DNA of 64,000 nucleotides from JBLIRR01 sp049472395 (GCA_049472395.1 JBLIRR010000014.1:77532-141531), one strand, 5' to 3'. Positions 8,176-17,590 are shown, numbered from the stretch's first letter. Made by a program: numbers and translations. Notes: generated by a model from the sequence alone, not told the origin.

Positions 8176-8940
8176 GTGTTAGAACGTTTAAAGAAGATGA
8201 GTATGTTAGGTAAAGTGATATTAGTAATAGTTATCCTCGCTGTATTTGCGGGACTCGCTGTGGCAAGCCTTGAATTTACCTGTACTGCCTGGTTTTGCAA
8301 TAGATGTCATGAGATGAATGAATATTACGATAGTTGGATGAATTCATCCCATTCACCTGAAAAGAATGAGGCATTTCATAATTGCACTCCATGCCATGTT
8401 CAGCCTGGATTTTTAAATTTTATCAAAGCAAAGATCGGGGGTGTGTTTTCTCTGTTATGGCATGTAAGTGGTCATACACATGTTGTATGTACTTTGCCTA
8501 CGGTGTGTATTAGAGAAGGGTGTCATAATCTGGAAACGATCGATGCGCAGACGAGCAAGAAAGTTTCTACTCTTCAGCTAGATCATAAGGTCCATGTAGA
8601 GGTGATGAGCAAGATTGGAACCCGTTATCAATGTATGCCCTGTCATAAAGAGGTGGCTCATGGAGCCCTTGAATATATGCCTGATATGGAAAATACCTGC
8701 TTTCTCTGCCATACAGGGAGAGATATCAGCAAGGAGAATTGTGATTTTTGCCATCCGAGGCATCTCCCGATTAAAGGCGACATTCCTGATCTTTATCCTA
8801 TTCATAAAGAAGAGGATGTTCAATGCGTTGATTGTCATCTGGACGCTCATAAGGCAAGCGCAATTAGCTGTATGAATTGCCATGAAGATGAGTCTATTTT
8901 AGACGGCATCGAGTTTGACGTTGTAAGAGTAAAACCTTAG
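8176..8940 (+). CDS. Membrane-anchored multihaem cytochrome c, NapC/NirT-like, eight predicted haems
   Basis: 254 residues. One N-terminal transmembrane anchor (VILVIVILAVFAGLAVAS) is followed by an exported domain. It has seven CxxCH motifs (CNRCH, CTPCH, CMPCH, CFLCH, CDFCH, CVDCH, CMNCH) and one CX4CH (CIREGCH). The opening CNRCHEM...W..S.H and CTPCHVQPG follow the NapC/NrfH quinol-oxidase pattern, so electron exchange between the quinone pool and an outer partner is likely. The whole protein resembles the C-terminal part of the 9532 gene, including the CX4CH. The start is GTG 8176, because GGAGG at 8163-8167 is spaced eight bases from it; an ATG at 8161 in the same frame contains that ribosome binding site within its own codons and lacks one upstream. 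Confidence 0.9.
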   Translation: MLERLKKMSMLGKVILVIVILAVFAGLAVASLEFTCTAWFCNRCHEMNEYYDSWMNSSHSPEKNEAFHNCTPCHVQPGFLNFIKAKIGGVFSLLWHVSGHTHVVCTLPTVCIREGCHNLETIDAQTSKKVSTLQLDHKVHVEVMSKIGTRYQCMPCHKEVAHGALEYMPDMENTCFLCHTGRDISKENCDFCHPRHLPIKGDIPDLYPIHKEEDVQCVDCHLDAHKASAISCMNCHEDESILDGIEFDVVRVKP

Positions 8941-8967
8941 TAAGTTAGTGTTTTTCCTATAGTAAGA

Positions 8968-8993
8968 AGCCCCGCTTTTCAATGCGCGGGGCT
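8968..8993 (+). terminator. Hairpin terminator after the small cytochrome gene
   Basis: AGCCCCGC (8968-8975) pairs perfectly with GCGGGGCT (8986-8993) over a 10-base loop, followed by CTCTATTATAAT. It lies 28 bases beyond the stop codon, so the small cytochrome is probably its own transcript and not read into the 9532 operon. Confidence 0.7.
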
Positions 8994-9102
8994 CTCTATT
9001 ATAATGTACTGTCGTTATAACTATTCAAGACCTGATCCCAGGACAATCGTATGAATGATTTGTTAAGTGAGAATCTTAGATATTTTGTAAAAAATATTTG
9101 AT

Positions 9103-9155
9103 AGGATAACAGGATACACAGGATTTTAAAATTATCTTGTCAATCCTGTTATCCT
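9103..9155. repeat. Inverted repeat AGGATAACAGGAT, dispersed-repeat type
   Basis: AGGATAACAGGAT (9103-9115) is repeated as its exact reverse complement at 9143-9155, a 13-bp perfect stem. The ACAGGAT/ATCCTGT core belongs to a class of short extragenic repeats widespread in environmental bacterial genomes. The surrounding gap 8941-9531 (591 bases) also holds the terminator, the CACAGAG repeat and the sigma-54 site; no gene was seen in it. Confidence 0.65.
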
Positions 9156-9202
9156 GTCTACAATATCTACCTCCAAAGGTCATTCACGGGTATTATTATT
9201 TT

Positions 9203-9230
9203 ACCACAGAGGATACAGAGATCACAGAGG
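9203..9230. repeat. ACCACAGAG-type dispersed repeat, copy 1
   Basis: Three spaced copies of an ACAGAG core (ACCACAGAGGATACAGAG then ATCACAGAGG). A hairpin form of the same element is present at 23152-23209. Elements of this sequence type are frequent in intergenic DNA of many bacteria. Confidence 0.6.
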
Positions 9231-9419
9231 TTACAATTTCAATTCGTGATGCCATAAATATTATTGAGTATTCATAATATTTATTACTCCTTCCTTATCC
9301 TTATAAATACCCAATTACTCTTTTCCCCTTCATAATTTCTATTCCTTTCTCTTCGTAAAACAATGTCTATCGTATTGAAATTTAATACTCCATCTTATCT
9401 TTGCACAATATAAGGTTCC

Positions 9420-9435
9420 TGGCATAAGAGCTGCA
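9420..9435 (+). promoter_or_regulatory. Sigma-54 (RpoN) type -24/-12 promoter for the cytochrome-Hdr-Flx operon
   Basis: TGGCATAAGAGCTGCA matches the consensus TGGCAC-N5-TTGCW at T, GG, C, A in the -24 box and at T, GC, A in the -12 box, with the invariant GG (9421-9422) and GC (9433-9434) exactly 12 bases apart. It would place the transcript start near 9447, about 85 bases before ATG 9532. It implies control by a sigma-54 enhancer-binding activator, none of which is encoded in this window. Confidence 0.55.
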
Positions 9436-9531
9436 AATATGAGAAGCAACTAATGTTTTATTCAGATTTTCAGATTTAATAAGGTTATAAAGGAAAATTT
9501 AAGGTTAGTAGTGTAAGGAGAGAAGATCAAT

Positions 9532-12500
9532 ATGTATAAATTAAATATGAAACTATTCGGGCATTTTTGCGCATTATCAGCAGCTATCATACTTCTTGTA
9601 TCAAGCAACACATTTCTGATGGATAAACCCCTCATAGGCGGTTTAATTTTGGCCTTCTTTTCTGCACTCTATGTGCAGATAAGTCTTTCTTCACGATCAC
9701 AATTTTTTATTTATCCTGCTTCTCTGTTGTTTATTTTTAGTTATTATCTCTTTAATCTTTCGATAGTCAATCTTCCTGCATACGCTCCCTTGCTCTCCCT
9801 ACCTCTTGCCGGTTTATTTCTTGTGGTGGCCAAAAAGGCAGAGAACTCCTATAATGGTCATTTTGCGGGGGCGGTGTATCATGTATTTTATGGATTAGTT
9901 TTGTTTTTTTTCTTGTATATTATATGGTCTGTTAAGGATTTCTATACCATTTTTCCGATGGTACCCATGATTACCTTCCTTGTCTTTTCCGCAATGCTTG
10001 GGATAAGAACAATTCAGACAAAAAAAGTACGTTTTGCCTATTGGGCTCTCTTTAATATTTCACTCTCGTTTCTCGCTCTTATACATTTAATTTCACATGC
10101 TTCATTGATAATCGGTTTCTGCCTAATAATGTTTTTTATGGGGATGATGTATATGGGGTCCTGCCTATTGAAGAGTTCCTCTTTCTATAAAAACCTGGAC
10201 AGGGCATTTTATAGTATAGGCTATGCGGGTTTAGTATGCGCCCCGTTATATTTTGTAAATTCCATTCCCTATTTAATAATAGTACAAGCACTTTATACCC
10301 TGTTTTTTTGGCATTTAAAGCAACGGATTTATCCTGTCTCCGGTGACCTTACCCCTTGCCCTTTACTGTGCAAAATATTCATTGCAACAGTTGCTGCAAG
10401 CAGTATAGCCGGATTCATCCTGACGCTTCTTTATTATTTTAATTATCCTACTATAATGATGATATCGGGGCTTATTTTTTCTTTATCATATTTAAGACAA
10501 GCATATAATACCAGATTGTATTGGGACAACAGGGCAGATTTGCTCATCTATTTAGCGATTTTATTTTTTGCACTCTCTTATTTCGCATCACCCCTTCCCC
10601 ACATTTCCTCCGGATTCCACTTGATTGTTCTTTGTGCATGGATTTCTCTCGCCCTTATTAGTAAATCCCATGAATTTCCAAGACTATGCCGAGCTCTTTC
10701 AAGGGGGCAGTTCATTCTTCTCGCAGTTATCCTGTTATTCCCGGCTGTATTCGATACTACACGCGTAATGACACTCCTCTATCTCGATGCTGCATATCTA
10801 TTGATGTATATGGGGGTATACTATTTTGATCGCTGGGAGGGATACCTCTATTCTCTTCCCATAATAGGCACTCACCTTTACTATATTTTTCTCATAAGCG
10901 TAATAAGCCCGGGGAGTAATATAGGATTGTATTTTCTCTTGCCCATCATTCTCCTCTATATTTTAAAATTTTTTTCACGCACATCACACTTATTCTATTT
11001 CTCATGGATGTGCCTGACATTCGCATCACTGTGCACTATAATTGCTTCTCATATAAGCGCAGCCTATATGCTCGCGTTGTGGGCTGTCTTATATTTAGTT
11101 GAATCTTGTTTTGTAAAGATAAAAAAGAGCCCCATTAAATATTATCTGAGTACCTGTGGTACTACATTGGCTTTTATTGCGATCATATTTAGCTTTGGTT
11201 ACTATTACTTTGGGGATCCACTCCCAGGGCTTGTCCAATTAAGGATTATATTTGCGGTATTATTTATAGCCTATATGATTGTATTTATAAGGAGAAAGAC
11301 CAGTTTCTACCTCTATCTGAGTTGTCTTACAGGCTCTGTCTTGTATTATTTAGTTATTATGTATGGGCACTTCTGGGACATCGCTCATCTACTCTCTATC
11401 CCTCTTCTTATAATATCTTACGGACTCTATGTGTTTTTTAGTCATAGAGGCAAGGAGAGCTTCGAGGCCTTAAAGAATATTGGTCATTTAGATGCATTTG
11501 TGTTTACTTTAATGCTTTTTTTGCATAACAGAAGCCTCCATAGTGTCGTTGTATTGTCTTCACTAACCATATACTTTCTTCTCTATTTTTTGATCAATTT
11601 AATAAGGGAAGGGTATGATTTTACTTTTCTCGCAGCCACAGCAGGATGTCTTTTATATTATTATACAATAAGCCATTTCCCGAGTTTGGCAGTTTCCGAC
11701 CAGTTGCGGTTAGTGGCCCTTATTATGGTGCCCCTCACTGAATTAGGATATTATTTTTTCCGTAAAGGTAAAGAAATTAAAGGCATGGCTATATTTGATC
11801 TCATTGTCTTTATCTCTCTCATAACGAGCCTTGTGTCCTTATTCGGAGGATATGTGTATGCCTGTCAATTTATTCTGATTCTGAGTTCCATTTTGTTTGT
11901 TATTATTACCTTAATAATTAAGAAGGATTTCTTTATTTATTTGACAACACTTTGTTTGGGGTTGACTGCCTATAATTTCCTTCAGATTGCAAATCAAAAG
12001 TTTACGCAAGATCTTGTAGTATATATTCTGTATGCCTTGATATTCATAGGTATCTTCTTTGGGGCTTCATTATTTAAAAGGCTTTTAAACTATCGTGGAC
12101 CACGATATATGATTGCAAGTATCAGTTGGAAATCCTACGCGTTCTATTCTCTTATCATTGTCGGCTTTACTGTGTTGCTTTTCTTTCTTTTCAGCATTGA
12201 AATTGCCAATTACCCAGGTTTTTGCACCAGATGCCATTATATGAAACCCTATGCTGAAGCGTGGGAACATTCAACCCATAATGGGGTAAATTGTGTTGAT
12301 TGTCATTATGAGCCTGGTTTAAATGCAATGATTGATACGAAGATAAAGGGGATGGTTCATGCGGTAAAATATTTTACCAATACCTACAGTAACAAACCTA
12401 AATCAGAGATTAGCGATAATACCTGTCTGCGCAGCGGGTGTCATAGCAAACAAGACCTTAGTAAGGATTTAACCTTTGGAAGGGGTATCCATTTTGATCA

Positions 12501-13500
12501 CACCAGTCATCTTATAACTATGAGGCGCGGGAAGAAACTTCGCTGTACCACGTGCCATTCACAGATCGTACAGGGCGACCATCTCACTGTCACTAAGAGT
12601 ATTTGTTTTACCTGTCACTTCAAAGGCAGTGAGGATGAAGGGCCTGCAGTCGGAAAATGTATATTATGTCATGTCATTCCTGAGGAGGTAGTGAGTTATC
12701 AAGGAGTGGAATTTGACCATGTCTCGTTTCTTGAGGGAAAACCCTCAGAGTTGTGTAGTGATTGCCATGCTGATGTGACAGAGGGAGATGGTGCAGTGCC
12801 AAAAGAGCGCTGTTATTCATGTCATGCTGAAGAAGATCCGGATTTATCCGATTCGGTGCTTTTGCATAATAAGCATATTACAGAGCGGAAAATTGAGTGT
12901 TTTGAATGTCATCTGGATATTCAGCATGGAAGGCATAAAGACAGTAAGCATTTAATGATGGGAAATTGCGGGGAGTGTCACACCTTTGCCCATACCACCT
13001 CTGAGAAGATGTACCTGGGATTAGGAGGGATTGGTGTGAAGGGCGAGCCGGATCCCATGTTTACTGCGAGGGTTTCCTGTAACGGCTGTCATAAGCAAAA
13101 ACAGAAAATACTCATAGGGGACTTCAGTTTTGTCACGACAAAGGCGAATCTTAATGTATGTGATGAATGTCATGGATTAGATACCGGGTACACTGAAATG
13201 GCTCGAGAATGGCAAGATGAGGTGAAAGTAAAATTAGATGAAATTATTACCATAAAGAATAGATTAGACCCGGAGATTCAAAAGATTCGAGATATAGATA
13301 GAAATACGGACTATGGCACCGTATTGTTTACAATAATCACTATTTATGAACAGGCTCACAGCAATCTGGATTTTATTATCTCGGATGGCAGTTATGGTGT
13401 TCACAATTATTCCTATACCATTGACCTCCTCATGGAGATAAAGAAAGATTTTCTTGCCTGTCGTATGCTTTTGCAACAAAGCAATGAGATGAGAGATTAA
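9532..13500 (+). CDS. Giant polytopic membrane protein fused to a twelve-haem NapC/NirT-like cytochrome c
   Basis: 1322 residues. Residues 1 to about 860 are nearly continuous hydrophobic helices (roughly two dozen or more membrane spans by eye) with no motif I recognise. Near residue 870 a NapC-style anchor begins (SYAFYSLIIVGFTVLLFFLF), leading into eleven CxxCH motifs and one CX4CH between residues 898 and 1214: CTRCH, CVDCH, CLRSGCH, CTTCH, CFTCH, CILCH, CSDCH, CYSCH, CFECH, CGECH, CNGCH, CDECH. A helical tail without haems ends the protein. The haem part is homologous to the 8176 protein. A good ribosome binding site (AAGGAGAG) precedes ATG 9532. It is followed 23 bases later by hdrC, so a role in linking Hdr/Flx redox chemistry to the membrane and extracytoplasmic side is inferred. 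The membrane domain could be an integral quinone or partner-binding platform, but nothing in the sequence proves this. Confidence 0.9.
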   Translation: MYKLNMKLFGHFCALSAAIILLVSSNTFLMDKPLIGGLILAFFSALYVQISLSSRSQFFIYPASLLFIFSYYLFNLSIVNLPAYAPLLSLPLAGLFLVVAKKAENSYNGHFAGAVYHVFYGLVLFFFLYIIWSVKDFYTIFPMVPMITFLVFSAMLGIRTIQTKKVRFAYWALFNISLSFLALIHLISHASLIIGFCLIMFFMGMMYMGSCLLKSSSFYKNLDRAFYSIGYAGLVCAPLYFVNSIPYLIIVQALYTLFFWHLKQRIYPVSGDLTPCPLLCKIFIATVAASSIAGFILTLLYYFNYPTIMMISGLIFSLSYLRQAYNTRLYWDNRADLLIYLAILFFALSYFASPLPHISSGFHLIVLCAWISLALISKSHEFPRLCRALSRGQFILLAVILLFPAVFDTTRVMTLLYLDAAYLLMYMGVYYFDRWEGYLYSLPIIGTHLYYIFLISVISPGSNIGLYFLLPIILLYILKFFSRTSHLFYFSWMCLTFASLCTIIASHISAAYMLALWAVLYLVESCFVKIKKSPIKYYLSTCGTTLAFIAIIFSFGYYYFGDPLPGLVQLRIIFAVLFIAYMIVFIRRKTSFYLYLSCLTGSVLYYLVIMYGHFWDIAHLLSIPLLIISYGLYVFFSHRGKESFEALKNIGHLDAFVFTLMLFLHNRSLHSVVVLSSLTIYFLLYFLINLIREGYDFTFLAATAGCLLYYYTISHFPSLAVSDQLRLVALIMVPLTELGYYFFRKGKEIKGMAIFDLIVFISLITSLVSLFGGYVYACQFILILSSILFVIITLIIKKDFFIYLTTLCLGLTAYNFLQIANQKFTQDLVVYILYALIFIGIFFGASLFKRLLNYRGPRYMIASISWKSYAFYSLIIVGFTVLLFFLFSIEIANYPGFCTRCHYMKPYAEAWEHSTHNGVNCVDCHYEPGLNAMIDTKIKGMVHAVKYFTNTYSNKPKSEISDNTCLRSGCHSKQDLSKDLTFGRGIHFDHTSHLITMRRGKKLRCTTCHSQIVQGDHLTVTKSICFTCHFKGSEDEGPAVGKCILCHVIPEEVVSYQGVEFDHVSFLEGKPSELCSDCHADVTEGDGAVPKERCYSCHAEEDPDLSDSVLLHNKHITERKIECFECHLDIQHGRHKDSKHLMMGNCGECHTFAHTTSEKMYLGLGGIGVKGEPDPMFTARVSCNGCHKQKQKILIGDFSFVTTKANLNVCDECHGLDTGYTEMAREWQDEVKVKLDEIITIKNRLDPEIQKIRDIDRNTDYGTVLFTIITIYEQAHSNLDFIISDGSYGVHNYSYTIDLLMEIKKDFLACRMLLQQSNEMRD

Positions 13501-13523
13501 TAAAGAAATAAGGAGAGAGGGAT

Positions 13524-14180
13524 ATGAGATGGGCCTTGACCAAAGATACGATCAATGAGGAGATGGTAGATAAAATTGCGAAGGCGAGCGGACAAAATAT
13601 TCAGGCGTGCTATCAATGCGGCAAGTGCGCGGCGGGGTGCCCGATTTGTCCGGAGATGGACGTAGCGCCAAATCAAGTGATGCGTTTTCTGCAACTGGGT
13701 TTTGTAGAGAAAGCCCTCAGCAGTCAGACAATATGGCTTTGTGCCTCATGTTTCACATGTAGTACCCGTTGCCCCCAGCAAATTGACCTTGCCAAGGTAA
13801 TGGAGCAGCTCAGGATAATGGCCCAACAAGAGCAGCAGGAAGAAGAAGAAAGTTTTATCGCCTTAATGGCTGGTTTTGGAAAACGAATGAAGCATGCCTT
13901 TATATATCTATTTCGTATGGATATACAATCAAATACACGATGTTTTAGCGAGCTTTTCTTAAAGAGCGTGCGGTATTACGGAAGACTTTTTGAGGCCGGG
14001 CTTATCTATAATTATAACATCAATAGCGGCAATTTATTCGCCAATTTTCTTAAAGCCCCTATCATGTTGATTCGTTCAAAAATTGGCTTCATTCCTCAGG
14101 AAAGTAAAAGGATGGAGAAGGTGGAGAAAATTTTTAAAAGCGTAGAAAGGACAGAAAATTTAAAGGAGAATGAGCAATGA
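13524..14180 (+). CDS. hdrC: Heterodisulfide reductase subunit C (two [4Fe-4S] clusters)
   Basis: 218 residues. Two ferredoxin-type clusters are visible: CYQCGKCAAGCPICP near residue 29 and CASCFTCSTRCPQ near residue 75. Both have the CX2CX2CX3CP spacing of HdrC. The protein passes electrons between HdrA and HdrB in the soluble complex. The C-terminal 110 residues are longer than in minimal HdrC and contain no further cysteine clusters. It overlaps hdrB by four bases (ATGA at 14177), so translation is coupled. The ribosome binding site is GGAGAGAGGG. Confidence 0.92.
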   Translation: MRWALTKDTINEEMVDKIAKASGQNIQACYQCGKCAAGCPICPEMDVAPNQVMRFLQLGFVEKALSSQTIWLCASCFTCSTRCPQQIDLAKVMEQLRIMAQQEQQEEEESFIALMAGFGKRMKHAFIYLFRMDIQSNTRCFSELFLKSVRYYGRLFEAGLIYNYNINSGNLFANFLKAPIMLIRSKIGFIPQESKRMEKVEKIFKSVERTENLKENEQ

Positions 14181-15055
14181 AATATGCCTATTATCCCGGG
14201 TGCTCTTTGCATACCACTGCGAAGGAATATGATATCTCAACGAGAGTTGTATGCAAAGAACTTGGAGTAGAGCTTCAAGAGATCCCTGAGTGGGTATGTT
14301 GTGGTTCGACCCCAGCACATAATAAAAATTTTTTATTATCAATGGCTTTGCCAATTAGCAATTGTCTATGGGCGGAGAAAGAGGGCCTTGCTATTGTAGC
14401 GCCTTGCGCTTCTTGTTATAGCAGACTTAAGATATCCAATTTTGAAGTAAAAAAGGATAAGGAGCTGCTGGAGAGGGTCAATATAATAATTGACGCAGAG
14501 TATCAGGGCAGCATCAAGATACTGAGTCCGCTGGAAGTATTCTCCGGCACACAGATGCTCGAATCATTACTGCCAAGGATAAAGCGCGATTTATCTTCGC
14601 TTAAGGTGGCATGTTATTATGGGTGTCTTTTTTCCCGGCCTAAAGAGATTACTCAGATTGAAGACGTGGAGAATCCGGAGCAGATGGATCGAATCATTGA
14701 GAGCATAGGTGCTCAAGGGGTTGAGTGGTCCCATAAAACCGAATGTTGCGGCGCGAGCCTTGCCATAACTCAATCTGCTATTTGTAAGCGTCTTGTCAGC
14801 GAAATTACTGAGTCCGCATTGTTAGCCGGTGCTGATTGCATAGTGGTCGCGTGTCCTCTATGCCAATCGAATCTTGATTTAAGACAGACACAGGGAGAAA
14901 GATCTCCTTTGCCAATATTTTATATTACCCAATTAATAGGTCTTGCCCTTGGACTCTCTCCATCGGAACTTGGTCTGAGACATCTCGTAATTTTGCCACA
15001 TCCGCTTCTTTTTTCCAAAGGGATTATTAAACGATCAGAGTTATGGAGGCGATAA
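14177..15055 (+). CDS. hdrB: Heterodisulfide reductase subunit B (two CCG domains)
   Basis: 292 residues. Two cysteine-rich CCG domains are present: YYPGCSLH ... VCCGSTPAHN ... APCASCYSRL, and CYYGCLFSRP ... ECCGASLAIT ... CPLCQSNLD. These bind the non-cubane [4Fe-4S] clusters that carry out disulfide reduction in HdrB. In bacteria lacking coenzyme M/B the disulfide substrate is thought to be DsrC or another protein thiol; no dsrC is in this window, so the substrate is open. It lies between hdrC (overlap) and hdrA (one base gap). Confidence 0.93.
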   Translation: MKYAYYPGCSLHTTAKEYDISTRVVCKELGVELQEIPEWVCCGSTPAHNKNFLLSMALPISNCLWAEKEGLAIVAPCASCYSRLKISNFEVKKDKELLERVNIIIDAEYQGSIKILSPLEVFSGTQMLESLLPRIKRDLSSLKVACYYGCLFSRPKEITQIEDVENPEQMDRIIESIGAQGVEWSHKTECCGASLAITQSAICKRLVSEITESALLAGADCIVVACPLCQSNLDLRQTQGERSPLPIFYITQLIGLALGLSPSELGLRHLVILPHPLLFSKGIIKRSELWRR

Positions 15056-15056
15056 T

Positions 15057-17081
15057 ATGTCCCGAATAGGCGTTTTTATCTGTTGGTGCGGGTCTAATAT
15101 TGGCGAAACAGTCGATGTGAGGGCTGTTGCTGAGTATGCAGCCACATTGCCTAATGTAGTCATTTCTCTCGACTACAAATATATGTGCTCAGATCCGGGC
15201 CAGAAAATAATTTTGGATGCTATCAAAGAACATCACCTTGATGGAGTAGTGGTGGGGGCATGTTCTCCCAGGATGCATGAGGTCACCTATCGCAGATGTG
15301 TAAGTCAAATAGGATTTAATCCATATCTCTTGGAGATGGTTAATCTGAGGGAGCACTGTTCATGGGTACATGATGACAAAGTGTGCGCAACGGAAAAAGC
15401 AAAAGATCTTGTCCGTTTTATGGTTGAGAAGGTAAAAAGAAACTACCCTCTCTATCAGATCCGGATACCTATCATGAAAAGGGCCTTGGTTATCGGAGGA
15501 GGAATTGCAGGGATTCAGGCTGCGCTTGATATTGCGAATGGGGGCCATGAGGTCATTATGGTTGAAAAAGCCCCATCCATAGGTGGGCATATGGCCCAGT
15601 TGGATGAAACCTTCCCCACACTTGATTGTTCCCAGTGCATTCTCACACCACGAATGGTTGAAGTTGCGCAACATCCTAAAATCACTCTTTATTCTTATGC
15701 AGAAGTGGAAAATGTCTCCGGCTATATAGGAAATTTTAACGTCACCATAAGGCAAAAGGCCCGTTATATTGAGACTGAAAAATGCACAGGATGCGGTCTG
15801 TGTCAGCAGAAATGCCCTACGAAAGTTCCGAATGAATTTGAAGCGGGCTTAGGGAAGAGAAAGGCCATATATGTCCCTTTTCCCCAGGCGGTTCCTAATA
15901 AACCGGTTATTGATAAAGAACACTGCCTTAAGTTTATAAAAGGCACATGCGGGGTGTGTCAAAAATTATGTCCTGCAGGGGCCATTAATTATGAACAGGA
16001 AGATAAGCTCATAGAGGAGCAAGTGGGAGCGGTTGTTGTTGCGACCGGCTATGATCTTATTAATACGGATACCTATGCGGAATATGGCATGGGAAAGTAT
16101 CCTGACATCATATCCGGCCTTCAATTTGAACGGTTAGTAAGCGCCTCAGGCCCAACCAATGGTGAGCTGAAAAGACCCTCTGATGGGAAGGTTCCTGAAA
16201 CTGTTGTGTTTATACAATGTGTCGGCTCACGTGATGAAGCACAGGGAAGAAGTTACTGCTCTAAGATTTGCTGTATGTATACCGCAAAACATACAATGCT
16301 TTTCAGGCATAAAGTACATAATGGCAGATCGTATGTGTTCTATATGGATATCAGGGCTGGCGGGAAAAATTATGATGAATTTACGCGAAGGGCCATTGAG
16401 GAAGATAAAGCAGTGTATATCCGTGGGAGGGTATCGAGAATATATGAACGACAAGGAAAACTTATAGTAAAAGGCTCTGATACGTTACTCGGGGCTCAGG
16501 TAGAAATAGAGGCGGATCTTGTGGTGTTGGCTACCGCAATTATCGCTCCGAAGAACATAGAAAAGTTAGCTCAAAAATTGGGTGTCTCCTATGACCTTCA
16601 CCATTTTATGTCAGAAGCACACCCAAAATTAAGACCGGTGGAGACGAATACTGCTGGTGTGTTTCTTGCCGGAGCCTGTCAAGCTCCCAAGGATATTCCT
16701 GAGACTGTTGCGCAGGCAGGAGCCGCTGCAAGCAAGGTCCTTGGAATGTTCGGGCATGATCAACTGGAAAGAGAGCCCATTGTGGCAGTTGTGAATAAAC
16801 AGACCTGCAAAGGGTGTTTTGCCTGTGAGAAAGTATGCGCTTATTTGGCTATTGAAAAGGAGGAGATCAAGGATAAGAAGGGCAATCTCATCAAAAAAGT
16901 CGCACGAATAAATAATGGCAAATGCCAGGGATGTGGTGCATGCGCAGCCACCTGTAGATCGAACAGCATTCAATTGGCGGGATTTACCGATTCACAGATA
17001 TTTGCCCAATTGAATGTGATTTTTGAATCATCTGAGGAACGTGAATTATCTTTGGAGGCAGAGAAGGCAGCTTTCAATTAA
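15057..17081 (+). CDS. hdrA: Heterodisulfide reductase subunit A (FAD and [4Fe-4S] protein)
   Basis: 674 residues. The N-terminal domain has FICWCGSNI and GACSPRMHE. The FAD-binding Rossmann motif VIGGGIAGIQAAL starts near residue 145. FPTLDCSQCILTPRM is the conserved HdrA loop, with Cys and not selenocysteine. A ferredoxin motif CTGCGLCQQKCP begins at residue 243, and two C-terminal ones at 584 (CKGCFACEKVC) and 623 (CQGCGACAATC). HdrA is the flavin subunit at which electron bifurcation takes place in Hdr complexes. Its place directly before flxD matches the NADH-linked Flx-Hdr arrangement. The ribosome binding site GGAGGCGATAAT is strong. Confidence 0.94.
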   Translation: MSRIGVFICWCGSNIGETVDVRAVAEYAATLPNVVISLDYKYMCSDPGQKIILDAIKEHHLDGVVVGACSPRMHEVTYRRCVSQIGFNPYLLEMVNLREHCSWVHDDKVCATEKAKDLVRFMVEKVKRNYPLYQIRIPIMKRALVIGGGIAGIQAALDIANGGHEVIMVEKAPSIGGHMAQLDETFPTLDCSQCILTPRMVEVAQHPKITLYSYAEVENVSGYIGNFNVTIRQKARYIETEKCTGCGLCQQKCPTKVPNEFEAGLGKRKAIYVPFPQAVPNKPVIDKEHCLKFIKGTCGVCQKLCPAGAINYEQEDKLIEEQVGAVVVATGYDLINTDTYAEYGMGKYPDIISGLQFERLVSASGPTNGELKRPSDGKVPETVVFIQCVGSRDEAQGRSYCSKICCMYTAKHTMLFRHKVHNGRSYVFYMDIRAGGKNYDEFTRRAIEEDKAVYIRGRVSRIYERQGKLIVKGSDTLLGAQVEIEADLVVLATAIIAPKNIEKLAQKLGVSYDLHHFMSEAHPKLRPVETNTAGVFLAGACQAPKDIPETVAQAGAAASKVLGMFGHDQLEREPIVAVVNKQTCKGCFACEKVCAYLAIEKEEIKDKKGNLIKKVARINNGKCQGCGACAATCRSNSIQLAGFTDSQIFAQLNVIFESSEERELSLEAEKAAFN

Positions 17082-17095
17082 TAAGGAGTAAATGA

Positions 17096-17590
17096 ATGAT
17101 GGATACACAAAATAAAAAGGTGCACGAGGATACCACGCAGAAAATGGCAGTATGGCAACCCAAGATAGTTGCTTTTCTGTGCAATTGGTGCTCTTATGCC
17201 GGTGCTGATCTGGCAGGAACAAACCGGCTTAAATATAAATCCAATATCAGGATTATCAAAGTCCCTTGCAGTGGGAAAATAGATCCTCTGTTTATTTTGA
17301 AATCATTCTGTTCCGGTGCGGATGGAGTATTGATATCCGGCTGCCATCCTGGTGATTGCCACTATTCGACTGGGAATTTTTATGCACGAAGAAAATTTGC
17401 ATTAATAAAATATCTATTGGAATTTTGTGGGATGGACCAAAGGCGTATCCATTTTTCTTGGGTGTCTGCTGCTGAGGGTAAAAAATGGTCGCAGGTGGTA
17501 GAGGAGGTAACTGAGAGTGTAAGAGCAGCTGGCCCTTTCAATGGATTTGACAGTATTGAAAAAATGGACCTATGTAGATTTAAGAATTGA
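17096..17590 (+). CDS. flxD: MvhD/FlxD-type [2Fe-2S] subunit
   Basis: 164 residues. Cysteine pattern CNWCSYAGAD, VPCSGKID, SGCHPGDCHY is that of MvhD/FrhD-like subunits, which connect HdrA to its electron donor. Here no hydrogenase follows; three Flx subunits do, so the donor is NAD(P)H through FlxA. The start ATG 17096 is preceded by AAGGAG; an out-of-frame ATG four bases earlier is ignored. A 30-residue lysine-rich N-terminal extension precedes the domain. Confidence 0.88.
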   Translation: MMDTQNKKVHEDTTQKMAVWQPKIVAFLCNWCSYAGADLAGTNRLKYKSNIRIIKVPCSGKIDPLFILKSFCSGADGVLISGCHPGDCHYSTGNFYARRKFALIKYLLEFCGMDQRRIHFSWVSAAEGKKWSQVVEEVTESVRAAGPFNGFDSIEKMDLCRFKN

